From Regnicoccus_A sp014224355 (lineage in GTDB: Bacteria; Cyanobacteriota; Cyanobacteriia; PCC-6307; Cyanobiaceae): 64,000 nucleotides of DNA. Of this stretch, positions 24,654 through 34,892 are shown piece by piece. The number at the start of each line of letters is the position of its first letter. Within the stretch, counting starts at the first letter, position 1. The position numbers and the translations under genes are program-made. The DNA is taken from the NCBI RefSeq assembly GCF_050920705.1, contig NZ_CP154799.1, positions 2,852,001 to 2,916,000 on the forward strand, given 5' to 3'. Below the pieces are notes generated by a model. That model did not search any database and was not told the origin of the DNA. It saw only the letters and a program-made list of their open reading frames with translations.

Positions 24654-27600
24654 TTGATCCACGGGCAGCAGGGGAGGATCAGGCGGGTGCAGGGATCAAC
24701 CGGTCGGCAGCCTGAACCAGACGCCCAAGAGCCCACGTTGCCAGCCGGATCCGTCAGCCCTTCTTCGGCCGGCGTCGACTACGTGGTAGGGATCGGTGCC
24801 TCTGCCGGAGGTCTGGAGGCGCTGCAGGAGTTGAGCAGACATCTGAAAGCGCTTGGCCATGTGACCTTTGTCGTGGCCCAGCATCTTTCTCCGGATCACC
24901 CCAGCCTCCTCGTTGATCTTCTCTCCCACTCCACCCCGCTTTCTGTGGTGGAAGCGATTGATGGCGCAGAACTCCAGGCCGATGTGATTGCGATAGCACC
25001 TCCCAATCATGATGTGGTGGTGGAGGGGAATCACCTCAGACTCAGCACACCAATGCCCCGGTTCGGACCGAGTCCGTGCATCGATCTGTTGTTCGAATCG
25101 ATTGCTGATCAGTGGGGTGATCACAGCCTGGCCATCGTGCTCTCAGGAACCGGTGCCGATGGGGCTCGGGGCGTGCGAGCCGTACGTGCGGCTGGCGGCC
25201 TGACCGTGGCTCAAGCACCGGAGAGTGCCAAGTTCAGTGCCATGCCCACGGCAGCCATCAGTCTTGGCTGCGCGGATCTGGTGCTGGAGGCGAGCGCCAT
25301 CGGCTTGAAGATCGGCGAGTGGACCAGCCATGAGGGGAACTCGATCGATGGATCGAAGCCGGCTCCCGCCCCTGCCTTGCTGAGCTCTGTGATTGAGCAC
25401 TTGAAGCAAGCCACCGGAATCGACTTCTGCCAGTACAAGGGGTCGACTCTCAATCGCCAACTTCAACGGCGCATGCAGAGCAAGCAGATCACAACACTTC
25501 ATGACTATCTGCTGCTGCTCTCCTCCGATCCTGGTGAGGCCCGCGCCCTGGTGCAGAATCTTCTGGTCAGCGTCACATCTTTCTTCCGCGATCCCGAGGC
25601 CTTCACAGCTCTTGGCGACCACCTGAAGGTGTATGTCGGGCAGCACGGCAGCACCGAGCCGTTGCGCATCTGGGTGCCTGGATGCGCCACAGGAGAGGAA
25701 GTGTTCTCGCTGGCCATGCTGCTCAGCGAGGTCCTGGGCCATCCCGCCCATCTGGCCTCCCAGATCAAGATCTTCGGCACCGACCTCGATGACGTCAGCC
25801 TGTCGGTGTGCCGGCGTGGGGTGTACCCGCTTTCAGAGGCCAAGGCCATCCCCGATCACCTGCGTGACCGCTTCGTGATCGAAACGGAAACCGAGTTGGA
25901 GATGACGGAAGAGCTGCGCAGCTGCACCGTCTTCGCCCGCCATGACGTCGGCGCAGATCCACCCTTCCCCAGGCTGGACCTGGTCTCCTGCCGCAACACC
26001 CTCATCTACTTCACCGCTCCGATGAAGGAGCGTGTCTTGAACCTGTTCCGCTTCGGTCTGGTGCCTGGTGGCTTGCTCTTTCTGGGTAGCTCCGAGTCGC
26101 TGGCAAGCCGCACGCCAGGCTTCAAGCTCCTGAATCCGGAGCAGCGCATTTACATGCGAACCCCGGAGGGAAGCCGGCGGCCACGGCACTCCCTGGCCTT
26201 GCCAGAGCCACGGGGTCCCATCGCCTATGCCCCGCTGGAGAGGGTGGCCAGCCTGCGGGAGTCGGTGCCGGAGCAGCACGTGGCGCTGCTGGAGTCACTG
26301 ATCAGGCTGATCAGCAAGCCCTGCCTGGTCCTGGATGAGAATCATGATCTGATTGAGGTCATCGGGGATGTCACGCCGTTCTGCCGCCTTCCCGAGGGTC
26401 GCGTCAGCACTGCAGCCACCGCTTTTCTCCTGCCGGAACTTCAGTCGGAAGCACGGGCGTTGTTCCTGTTGACGCGAGCTGATGGACTGGCGATCAGGAG
26501 TGCAGGCCTGCCGCTGGAAGGCAGAACCGATCCCATTCATCTGGAGGTGAAGCCTTTTCAGGTGGGCGAGCGGAACCTGTGGCTGCTCACATTTCTCGAG
26601 ACAGCCGAAAGCGCTACTGGCTCCGCCATTGCCCGGCCACAGGGCCTTCTTCCAGGTCAGGCTTTTGATCGAGAACTAGAGCGTCTGGAGCAAGAGTTAC
26701 TGAGCAGTCAGAACAACTTGCGTCGATCCCTTAATGAACTTGAGCAGGTCAACGAGGAGCTTGAAGCATCTTCGGAAGAACTGCAGGCATCTTCGGAAGA
26801 ACTGCAGTCCTCCAATGAAGAACTGGAAGCTTCCAACGAAGAGCTTCAGGCCACGAATGAGGAGCTGGGAACCCTCAACCAACAGCTGCGCGCACGAAGT
26901 GACGATCTCGAAAAGATGAACATGGATCTGGAAAACATCCAGAACTCCCTGAGCCAGGGCATGGTCATTGTTGATCGCCATCTCTGCATCCTCCGCTACA
27001 GCCCATTGGCGGTGAGGGTGTTCGGGCTTGTTCATTCCGACCATGGCCAGCCCCTGCTGGACATACCGACGACCCTGCCGCTTCCCGGCCTGGAGGAGGC
27101 GCTGCTGGCGGTGATCAGGGGAGAGCTGCGCCAGAGCATCGAGGCGAGCAGTGAAGATGTCTCGTATCTGATCCAGATTCTCCCTTACCAGCAACAGGAT
27201 GGACGGCGCCTGGGCGCCATCGTCACGCTCACCGATGTGTCCGAACTTGTGGCCCTGCGACGAGCAGCGGAGGCCTCCCTGAGTGAGTTCTCCAACCTCA
27301 CCGACGCGCTGGAGCAGGCCGTCCTGAAGTGGGATCCAACCATGCAGCACCTGCTCTATGCCAGCCAGCGAATTCAGGCCATCACGGGATGGAGCGCCGC
27401 TGAACTCTGTGACCAACCCAGATTGCTGGAGGCGGCCATTCATCCAGACGATCGCGCCTCTGTTCGAGTGGCCCGCGACCTCAACCAACTCCACTGGTCG
27501 GTCCGCTACCGGATGAGAACCCGGGACGGCCGAAGCGTCTGGGTGGCCGAGTCTTGCCGGGTGGTGCATGACGTCGAGGAGGGCTTCATTGTCGGCACGC

Positions 27601-28034
27601 TCTCCGATGTCAGTGGGATTGAAGTCCTGGAGAGCAAGTCCAGACATCTCTCCGCCATCTTCGAAACCGTCTTCCACGCCCACAGCATCGGTGTGGCGGT
27701 TCTGGATGAGAGCCTGCGCCTGATCCAGGCCAATGCCAGCTTCTGCCGGTTCACAGGCCATGACCAGACCTCCCTCGTTGGGGTGCATGCCGACTTGCTC
27801 TCGGCTCCGGCCGATCCCCAGTCGCTGAGCACCCTGGCCGCAGCCGCCCTGGCGGGCTCAGGCAGCACGGGCCAGGGCACAGTGCTGCGGCTGAAGCTCG
27901 CCGATGGATCCCTGCTGAGCCTCGAGGCCGAGATCCGCACCACCACCGATCCCGCCGTGGGGTCCCTGATCACGGTGATCGTGCCCGCAGGCCCAGGGGA
28001 GCAGCTCACCAGTCCCGGACCACGGATCCTCTGA
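24654..28034 (+). CDS. CheB-CheR fusion with coiled coil and PAS domains, no kinase
   Basis: 1126 residues from TTG 24654. Residues about 40-225 are a CheB methylesterase (GASAGG Ser, VAQHLSPDH His, GTGADGARG Asp). Residues about 245-510 are a CheR methyltransferase (VSVTSFFRDPEAF, GCATGEEVFSLAMLL). A coiled coil with repeated EELEASSEELQ-type heptads spans 675-762. Three PAS-like domains follow. Many relatives end in a histidine kinase; this one stops after the last PAS. No receptors or CheA lie nearby, so it may act in signalling not tied to flagella. Confidence 0.88.
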   Translation: MIHGQQGRIRRVQGSTGRQPEPDAQEPTLPAGSVSPSSAGVDYVVGIGASAGGLEALQELSRHLKALGHVTFVVAQHLSPDHPSLLVDLLSHSTPLSVVEAIDGAELQADVIAIAPPNHDVVVEGNHLRLSTPMPRFGPSPCIDLLFESIADQWGDHSLAIVLSGTGADGARGVRAVRAAGGLTVAQAPESAKFSAMPTAAISLGCADLVLEASAIGLKIGEWTSHEGNSIDGSKPAPAPALLSSVIEHLKQATGIDFCQYKGSTLNRQLQRRMQSKQITTLHDYLLLLSSDPGEARALVQNLLVSVTSFFRDPEAFTALGDHLKVYVGQHGSTEPLRIWVPGCATGEEVFSLAMLLSEVLGHPAHLASQIKIFGTDLDDVSLSVCRRGVYPLSEAKAIPDHLRDRFVIETETELEMTEELRSCTVFARHDVGADPPFPRLDLVSCRNTLIYFTAPMKERVLNLFRFGLVPGGLLFLGSSESLASRTPGFKLLNPEQRIYMRTPEGSRRPRHSLALPEPRGPIAYAPLERVASLRESVPEQHVALLESLIRLISKPCLVLDENHDLIEVIGDVTPFCRLPEGRVSTAATAFLLPELQSEARALFLLTRADGLAIRSAGLPLEGRTDPIHLEVKPFQVGERNLWLLTFLETAESATGSAIARPQGLLPGQAFDRELERLEQELLSSQNNLRRSLNELEQVNEELEASSEELQASSEELQSSNEELEASNEELQATNEELGTLNQQLRARSDDLEKMNMDLENIQNSLSQGMVIVDRHLCILRYSPLAVRVFGLVHSDHGQPLLDIPTTLPLPGLEEALLAVIRGELRQSIEASSEDVSYLIQILPYQQQDGRRLGAIVTLTDVSELVALRRAAEASLSEFSNLTDALEQAVLKWDPTMQHLLYASQRIQAITGWSAAELCDQPRLLEAAIHPDDRASVRVARDLNQLHWSVRYRMRTRDGRSVWVAESCRVVHDVEEGFIVGTLSDVSGIEVLESKSRHLSAIFETVFHAHSIGVAVLDESLRLIQANASFCRFTGHDQTSLVGVHADLLSAPADPQSLSTLAAAALAGSGSTGQGTVLRLKLADGSLLSLEAEIRTTTDPAVGSLITVIVPAGPGEQLTSPGPRIL

Positions 28035-28087
28035 CTCTGACTGCGCCGATCCATCACCAGCAGAGCCGGGCACCGGGGGCCGCAGCG

Positions 28088-28771
28088 TCAGGCGCACCCG
28101 GAGTTGCCCGCGGGCAGACGGGCACCCTCGAGGCAGGCGCCGCCAAGATCGCTGCCGCCCAGCTGGCAGTCGCGCAGGTCACAGCCGCTCAGATCGGCAC
28201 CGGCCAGATCGGCCTCGCGCAGGTTGGCGCCGTAGAGACAGGCTCCTCGCAAGCTGGCGCCGCGCAGCTGGGCGCCCTGGAACTGGGCATAACTGAGGTC
28301 GGCCCCTTCGAAGTCGGCACCGCCGAGATCGGTGTGCTGATCGAGCCCGGACCGGAAATCGGCCTCCACCAGCCGGGCCCCGCGCCAGCGGCTGCCGGCG
28401 GCCACCACCCCGCGCAGGCAGCAGCGGTGCAGCAGGGCCCCACTGAAATCGGCCTCCTGCAGACGGGATCCCGAGAGGTCGGCCTCCTGCCAGCTGGAGC
28501 CCGCCGCCTGCAGGCCGGAGAGATCCGCGCCCCAGATCAGGGCCTGCTGGAAGCTGGCGCCCTCCACGCTGGCCTGGCGCAGGGAGGCATGGCCGAAGCG
28601 CGCCTCGCGGAAACAGCCCTGGCTCAGGTCGCAGCCGGAGAGATCGAGGTGGAGCCCGTCGGCATCGGGCAGGCGCAGGCCGATGAACGTGCGCCGGCCG
28701 CTGGAGAGGGCCTGGCGCAGCTCCTCGATCGAAGCGGGCAGCGGCGGGGGCGGGGTGGCGGTGGAAGACAT
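28088..28771 (-). CDS. Pentapeptide-repeat protein
   Basis: 227 residues from ATG 28771. After about 35 residues it is a run of A(D/N)LxX-type pentapeptides (LDLSGCDLSQGCF, DLSYAQFQGAQLRGASLRGA, ANLREADLAGADLSGCDLRD), forming a right-handed beta-helix. Its ATG overlaps the ArsR stop by one base (TGATG), so the two genes form an operon. Function of the helix is unknown. Confidence 0.85.
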   Translation of the reverse strand: MSSTATPPPPLPASIEELRQALSSGRRTFIGLRLPDADGLHLDLSGCDLSQGCFREARFGHASLRQASVEGASFQQALIWGADLSGLQAAGSSWQEADLSGSRLQEADFSGALLHRCCLRGVVAAGSRWRGARLVEADFRSGLDQHTDLGGADFEGADLSYAQFQGAQLRGASLRGACLYGANLREADLAGADLSGCDLRDCQLGGSDLGGACLEGARLPAGNSGCA

Positions 28772-29076
28772 CAGAAGATCGCCGCCAGGTCGTCGAGTTG
28801 CTGGCGGCGAGCCGCCATCAGCAGCTTCTCGGCCTGGGCCATCAGCCGGAACACCCCTTTGTCGATCACCTCGTAGAACACAAGGCTGCCCTCGGGGCGG
28901 CGGCGGACCACACCGGCGATCATCAGCAGCTTGAGGTGCTTCGAGACCAGGGCCTGGCTCAGGCCGGTCTTCTCCACCACGGCGGTGACGTTGAGAGCCC
29001 CGGAACGCAGGGCCTCCAGCACCGTGAGGCGGTTGGGCTCGGAGAAGACCTTGAAGTAGTCGGCGAGGGCTTCCAT
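28771..29076 (-). CDS. ArsR-family regulator divergent from acsF
   Basis: 101 residues from ATG 29076 (MEALADYFKVFSEPNRLTVL); a TTG at 29139 would add 21 residues. The winged HTH is standard (NVTAVVEKTGLSQALVSKHL, then MIAGVVRRRPEGSLVFYEV). The classical metal-binding CVC motif is absent, so it is probably not an arsenic sensor. Lying divergent to the low-oxygen acsF gene, it is a candidate regulator of that gene (inference). Confidence 0.82.
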   Translation of the reverse strand: MEALADYFKVFSEPNRLTVLEALRSGALNVTAVVEKTGLSQALVSKHLKLLMIAGVVRRRPEGSLVFYEVIDKGVFRLMAQAEKLLMAARRQQLDDLAAIF

Positions 29077-29172
29077 GGCGGCGGAGTCAGGCGGAGGCAC
29101 TGGCTGCAACGAAACTTTAGCGCGCTGCAGCGAAAACAATGGAATGCAGAGACGGTGTTTCGCAGTATCATG

Positions 29173-29183
29173 CTGTCGTTATG
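29173..29183 (+). promoter_or_regulatory. Candidate motif upstream of acsF (weak)
   Basis: CTGTCGTTATG resembles GTAGCGTTRTA found before the heme oxygenase and psbA genes, with three or four mismatches. It lies 29 bases before the acsF ATG. Tentative. Confidence 0.2.
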
Positions 29184-29211
29184 CAATTCGCGTCAGAGCG
29201 CCCTCTCGCCG

Positions 29212-30236
29212 ATGACCACCGCCACTGCAGCCCCGGCCACCACCCCGCACCTGCGCGAGGACCTGCTCACGCCGCGCTTCTACACCACCGAGATCGAGAA
29301 AGCGGCCCGCACCGACCTCAACGGCCAGCGACCGGCCTTCGAGGCGATGCTCAACGAAATGGAGACCGACTACAACCGCGACCACTTCGATCGCAAGGCG
29401 CCGCTGGATCGGCTCAGGGACCTCAGCCCCGAGGAAAAGCAGGCCTATGAGAGCTACCTGGTCCGCTCCTGCGTGTCCGAGTTCTCGGGGTTCCTGTTGT
29501 TCAAGGAACTCTCCAGGCGCCTCTTCCAGGCGGAGCGCCCCGAGCTCGGACGGCTGTTCCAGCTGATGGCACGGGATGAGGCCCGCCACGCCGGTTTCCT
29601 CAACCGGGCACTGGTGGCCGAGGGTCTCACGCTCGATCTGCCCAAGCTCAGCACCCGTCGGCCGATCACCTGGTTCCCACTCAGCTGGGTGCTCTACAGC
29701 GTGTTTCTCTCCGAGAAGATCGGCTACTGGCGCTACATCCTCATCGACCGCCATCTCAAGGCCAACCCGGACAACAACTTCGCGCCGCTGTTCGATTTCT
29801 TCGAGCCCTGGTGCCAGGACGAGAACCGCCACGGCGACATCTTCAACATGCTGATCCGCTGCTGGCCCGGACTGCGCCAGGGCCTGCGCGGTCGGCTGCT
29901 CAGCCGCTTTTTCCTCTGGAGTGTGTTTCTCACCCACAGCCTGACGGTGTGTGAGCGGGGCGATTTCTACCGGATCCTGGGCATGGATCCAGCCGGTTTC
30001 GATGCGGAGGTGATGCGCCAGACCAACCGCACCGCCCGTCGCGCCTTCCCCTGGGTGTTCGATCTGGAGGGCAGCCGGTACCTGGAGCTGCGCGACCGGA
30101 TGGTGGCCTGCCACCAGGCGTTGCAGACCGGCAAGGCCGAAGGCGCAGGCCCCCTGCGGCAGCTGGGGAGACGGCTGCATTTCGGGGGGTTGCTGCTTGA
30201 GCAGTTCCTGCAGCCGATGGTTCCGGCTTCGGCAGG

Positions 30237-30240
<4 letters not shown>
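29212..30240 (+). CDS. acsF: Mg-protoporphyrin IX monomethyl ester oxidative cyclase
   Basis: 342 residues from ATG 29212. A di-iron enzyme forming the fifth ring of chlorophyll. Iron ligands sit in FSGFLLFKELSRR, MARDEARHAGFLN and WCQDENRHGDIF. Length is normal. Its place with heme oxygenase, hemN and a D1'-type psbA suggests it is the low-oxygen form (ChlA-II), not the main aerobic copy; that is an inference from context. Its TGA overlaps the ATG of the desaturase gene. Confidence 0.92.
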
Positions 30241-31124
<884 letters not shown>

Positions 31125-31176
31125 ACAAAGCACCGGGCGACATTCCCCAACCCCTCTCGAGTGAGCGGACTCTTCC

Positions 31177-31910
31177 ATGACCCCCGACCCCCACGGTTTT
31201 GAGCCGGCGCGCGTGTTCATCGGCTACGACCCCCGCGAGGAGGTGGCCGTGAACGTGCTCAGCGCGTCGTTCCAGGCCCACGCCAGCATCCCGGTCCAGA
31301 TCGCCCAGGTGCGCCTTGATCAGCTCAAGGGCGTGTACACGCGGGAGCCTGACCCGAAGCAGAGCACCGCGTTCTCCTTCAGCCGTTTCCTGGTGCCCTG
31401 GCTGGCTGGCTACCGGGGCTGGGCCCTGTTCATCGATGCCGACATGCTCTGCCTGGGCGACATCGCCGAGCTCTGGGCCCTGCGCGACGAGCGCATGGCC
31501 GTGCAGGTGGTGAAGCACCAGCACGACTGCGAGCCGGGGCTGAAATTCCAGGGCATGCCCCAGACGCCCTACGGCCGCAAGAACTGGTCGTCGGTGATGC
31601 TGTTCAACTGCGGGCGCTGCCGGGCCCTCACCCCGGAGTTCGTGAACAGCGCCACGGGGCTGGAACTGCACCAGTTCCGCTGGCTGGCGGACGCGGAGAT
31701 CGGCGAACTCCCCCCGCATGGAACGTGCTGGTGGGGGTGCAGGAGCTGCCACCCGAGCCGAAGGTGCTGCATTACACCCTGGGCGGTCCCTGGTTCGACG
31801 ACTGCCGCACCATGCCCGAATCCGAGCGTTGGCTGCAGGCCCGCGCGGCCATGAACCAGCCCCTGCCGGTGGAGAAGCCCCTCAGCCCAGCAGTCCTTTC
31901 ACGTGGCTGA
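31177..31910 (+). pseudogene. GT8-like glycosyltransferase with single-base frameshift
   Basis: Begins VFIGYDPREEVAVNVLS and keeps the DxD-like metal site in LFIDADMLCLGDIAEL. The frame breaks in a run of six C at 31710-31715. One more C would restore the continuation ELPPAWNVLVGVQELPPEPK and HYTLGGPWFDDCRTMPESER through to the stop at 31910. It may be a real mutation, a slippage-variable gene or a sequence error. The 3' end overlaps the end of the convergent transketolase gene. Confidence 0.75.
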
Positions 31911-33795
31911 TGATCCCGTCGGGATCGAGGCCCTGGTGGGGGAACTGCTCCCAGAGTCCTCCGCAGCCCTCCTTGTGGGTACCCAGGTGGCCGTAGCGGG
32001 GGGTGAGGCCACGCTCCAGCAACCAGGTGCCGTAGCGGCTGCCCAGACCGGTACGGCGGTTGAAGGATTCCACCACCAGCACGAAGGGTGAAGCGCCCGC
32101 CTTGGCGAGCATCGCTTCATCGACCACATTCAGGGTGGGTTTGTTGATCAGACCCACATCGTGGCCCTGGGCCCGCAACCGCTCCACGGCATCGAGGGCG
32201 CGGTAGAGGCACTCGCCGAAGCTCACCACATAGCCGGCACTGCCCTCCCGCACCAGCTCATCCTTGCCGCTCTCAAAGATGTAACCCTCACCGTGGAGAT
32301 CGGCGCCTTCGGCATCGAGGAGATTGGGCACCTTCGAGCGCGTGGAGAAGATGAAACGCAGGCCCGGGTCGTTGAACACGGCCTTCACGCAGGCCTTCAT
32401 CTGGGCCGCGTCGGCCGGGAAATAGAGGCGGGTTGTGTTGTCCTCCTCGAGGCCGTTGTCGGCGAAAACGTTGTTGAGACCGAAATGGCAGGTGTTGTCG
32501 GCCATGTCGTCGATGCCGGCATGGGAGAAGTGGCTCAGCACATTGGCGCCGTTCAGGCGCGCCATGGTGACCTCGGAGATGATCATCTCCAGGAAGGCGC
32601 TGAAGGTGGCGAAGATCCCCTGGCGGCCGGCCTCCATGCCAAAGCCCGCGGCCGCGGAGAAGTTGGCCCGCTCCATGATGCCGCCGCTCACGAAGATCTC
32701 CGGATGGGCCTTGCGGATCTGGGCCAGGCCGCAGGACCCCTCCAGGTCACTGTCCACCACCAGCACAGTGTCTTTGCGGATCTCGGGCGTCATCGCACCC
32801 AGGATCTCCACCACCGCATCACCGAACACGTTGCGGTTGGCCTCCAGGCGCTGGCCTGAGCCCAGGAAAGTGGCGGGGTTGGCTGGCTTGACGAGGCCCT
32901 TGAGGTAGCTGGCCGCCGCCTCCTGACCGCGCTTCTCCAGGTAGGCGATCGCCAGGTCCACCGGGATCACGTCGTGGCCGTGGGTGGAGCCCTCCAGCCC
33001 CTCGATCCCCACCGCCATCGGACGCTTGTTGATCACCGCCACCGGGCCATCGCTGGCCATGGCACGGCAGAGGCGACCATGCAGATCATCGAGGTCCTCA
33101 CCGTCACCGCTGAGGGTGGTCAGGCCATGGCCGGCCAGGGTGCGCTCCAGGTCGTAGCCAGGCTGGTACTGCGACGGATGGCCGGCAATGGTCACGTCGT
33201 TGTCGTCGATCACCAGCTTCACATTCAGCCCATGGGCCACAGCGAAGCGGGCCGCCTCGGCGTCATCGCCCTCCTGCTGGGCGCCGTCGGAGCCGAGGCA
33301 GAACAGGGCTTTACCGGGATGGGCCAGGGCAACGCCGTTCACGAAGGGCCAGAGGTGCCCGAGGCGGCCGGAGCTGAACTGCACCCCGGGGGTGAGGCCC
33401 AGCTCCGGGTGGCCCGGCAGACGCGAATGGGCGGCTCTGTACTGCAGCAGCGCATCGGCCGGCAGCTGCCCACGCAGCACGCTGACGAGGTACTGCGTGG
33501 CCACCCGGTGCCCCGCCTCATCGAAGAACACCGGCAGAAACCGCTCGGGGGCCCCGCGGAAGAAGGCGTCGAGGATCATCACCTCGGGCACGGTGTCGTA
33601 GGGCCCGCCGCTGTGGCCGCCCACCCCTCGGGCCGCGCCGGTGGCCGTGAAGAAGATGATGGCGTCGCGGCAGAGCCGGATGTTGGCGCTCAGGGCCTCC
33701 CGCTCGCTGACGCTGAGGCCGGGCCGGGCCGGATCAAGACTGAGTTGCTGGTAGGCACTCAGATCGATCGGGAACGGAGTCGGGGTGGCGGTCAT
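31882..33795 (-). CDS. Transketolase-family thiamine diphosphate enzyme
   Basis: 637 residues from ATG 33795 (MTATPTPFPIDLSAYQQL). The N-terminal TPP domain has GVGGHSGGPYDTVPEV, CLGSDGAQQEGDDAEAARFA and LVIDDNDVT. The pyrimidine-binding and C-terminal domains follow (IMERANFSAAAGFGMEAGRQ, then FVLVVESFNRRTGLGSRYG). Sequence features differ from the canonical Calvin-cycle transketolase, so it may be a second enzyme or a specialised aldehyde transferase. Its position in the low-oxygen cluster suggests a carbon-flow role, which is speculative. Confidence 0.8.
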   Translation of the reverse strand: MTATPTPFPIDLSAYQQLSLDPARPGLSVSEREALSANIRLCRDAIIFFTATGAARGVGGHSGGPYDTVPEVMILDAFFRGAPERFLPVFFDEAGHRVATQYLVSVLRGQLPADALLQYRAAHSRLPGHPELGLTPGVQFSSGRLGHLWPFVNGVALAHPGKALFCLGSDGAQQEGDDAEAARFAVAHGLNVKLVIDDNDVTIAGHPSQYQPGYDLERTLAGHGLTTLSGDGEDLDDLHGRLCRAMASDGPVAVINKRPMAVGIEGLEGSTHGHDVIPVDLAIAYLEKRGQEAAASYLKGLVKPANPATFLGSGQRLEANRNVFGDAVVEILGAMTPEIRKDTVLVVDSDLEGSCGLAQIRKAHPEIFVSGGIMERANFSAAAGFGMEAGRQGIFATFSAFLEMIISEVTMARLNGANVLSHFSHAGIDDMADNTCHFGLNNVFADNGLEEDNTTRLYFPADAAQMKACVKAVFNDPGLRFIFSTRSKVPNLLDAEGADLHGEGYIFESGKDELVREGSAGYVVSFGECLYRALDAVERLRAQGHDVGLINKPTLNVVDEAMLAKAGASPFVLVVESFNRRTGLGSRYGTWLLERGLTPRYGHLGTHKEGCGGLWEQFPHQGLDPDGIISHVKGLLG

Positions 33796-33896
33796 GGCAG
33801 CTCTCCTGGTGCTGCACCCAGGATGCCCCGGCTGAACCACAAGGGCATGCTGCTGGCGTGGAGTCCCGAGATCAGCTCGGGCTGGTTCACAAGCGC

Positions 33897-33962
33897 TCAG
33901 GCGAGCGCCACCCGCTGCTGCTGCCCTCCGGACAGTCGGGCGTCAGCGCCCCCTGAGGGCTT
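33897..33962 (-). pseudogene. Relic of an ABC-transporter ATPase signature region
   Basis: The minus strand encodes GADARLSGGQQQRVALA and then a stop. LSGGQQQRVALA is the ABC signature sequence and is very unlikely by chance. No Walker A or B motif is found beside it, so only a fragment remains. Confidence 0.55.
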
Positions 33963-34078
33963 CAACGAGGTGCGCCCAGGGACGGCAGGGGAGCAGCCAG
34001 CCACCCGGGAGGGCTTGACGGATCTCGAGGTTGCAACGAAACCGTCACACGGAATCCGGGGGAATCGACGCAACCACA

Positions 34079-34089
34079 GTAGCGTTATA
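34079..34089 (+). promoter_or_regulatory. GTAGCGTTATA motif upstream of heme oxygenase
   Basis: An 11-base word that matches GTAGCGTTGTA before psbA at 10 of 11 positions. It lies about 65 bases before the heme oxygenase ATG and may be a shared operator or a promoter element. Confidence 0.3.
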
Positions 34090-34153
34090 CCGTGAGTCCA
34101 GCGAAGCCCGCTCCGTTCCCTGGGCCATCGCCGTCCCACCGGCACCGTTCGCC

Positions 34154-34846
34154 ATGACCACCACCCTCCCCGTCGCCGTCTCAGGCCAGGGCATCTCCGA
34201 CCACGCCAGTCCTGCTGATGCGGCGGCCCGCCGAGGCTTCGGCCCCAGGGTCCGGCGCCTGCATGGCCGCATCGGTGCCGCCCATCACCGGGCTGAGGGC
34301 ATGACTTTCTCCAGGGCCCTGCTCGCGGGCCAGGCCAGCCCCCTGCAGCTGGCGGCCCTGATCCGCGCCCTCGGACCGGCCTACACGCTGATCGAGCGAC
34401 GCGGTCCCGAACTGGCCGCCGCCCTCGGCGCGCCAAACCTCCCCTGGAGTGCCCTCAACCGCAGCGAAGCCCTGCGCCACGACGTCGCCATGCTGGCCGG
34501 CATCGAAGCCAGCGGGCCCTCGGCCGCAGCCGCGGCCTGGCTGGAGCACCTGCACACCCTCGCCCAGCAGGAGCCTCACCGCTTCCTGGCCCATGTGTAC
34601 GTGCGCTACGGCGGCGATCTCTCCGGCGGGCAGCAGCTCGCCCAGCAGGCCAACACGATCCTGGCCGCCCATGGTCTGCCCTGCCTGCGCTTCTGGCGGT
34701 TCGAGCGCCCGATCGAGGAACTCAAGCAGGCCCTCCACGACGCCATGGAGCAGCTCGAGCTCAGCGAGGCCGAGGAGGCGGAGCTGCTGGATGAAGCGGT
34801 GGTCGCCTTCCACAACACCCAGCGCCTGCTGGCCGAGCTGGGATAA
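34154..34846 (+). CDS. ho2: Heme oxygenase (biliverdin-forming), HO2-like by context
   Basis: 230 residues from ATG 34154. The proximal heme-ligand His is in AAHHRAEGMTFSRALL. The distal helix is HVYVRYGGDLSGGQQLAQ, diagnostic for heme oxygenase. It opens heme to biliverdin for bilin pigments. Gene order heme oxygenase then hemN, with acsF nearby, is the known low-oxygen chlA-II/ho2/hemN set, so I call it the HO2 type. HemN starts 47 bases after its stop. Confidence 0.88.
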   Translation: MTTTLPVAVSGQGISDHASPADAAARRGFGPRVRRLHGRIGAAHHRAEGMTFSRALLAGQASPLQLAALIRALGPAYTLIERRGPELAAALGAPNLPWSALNRSEALRHDVAMLAGIEASGPSAAAAAWLEHLHTLAQQEPHRFLAHVYVRYGGDLSGGQQLAQQANTILAAHGLPCLRFWRFERPIEELKQALHDAMEQLELSEAEEAELLDEAVVAFHNTQRLLAELG

Positions 34847-34892
34847 CCCGCCAAACCCGAAAGAACCACCCCCCGAACTCCCGGTCCCCAAG

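Larger units (their letters stand above)
33796..34153. other. Upstream region of heme oxygenase with an ABC-ATPase relic
   Basis: Divergent spacing between the transketolase and heme oxygenase genes. It contains the ABC relic and the candidate regulatory motif listed separately; otherwise nothing is seen. Confidence 0.4.

Noticed and set aside
28334..28876. Long plus-strand frame over the pentapeptide-repeat gene
   Set aside because: It is the antisense of a repetitive GC-rich gene; its low-complexity Gly/Ala/Glu content mirrors the repeat on the other strand.
34449..34892. Long plus-strand extension upstream of hemN
   Set aside because: It overlaps the heme oxygenase gene in another frame with Pro/Ser/Arg-rich composition. 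HemN similarity starts at ATG 34893.
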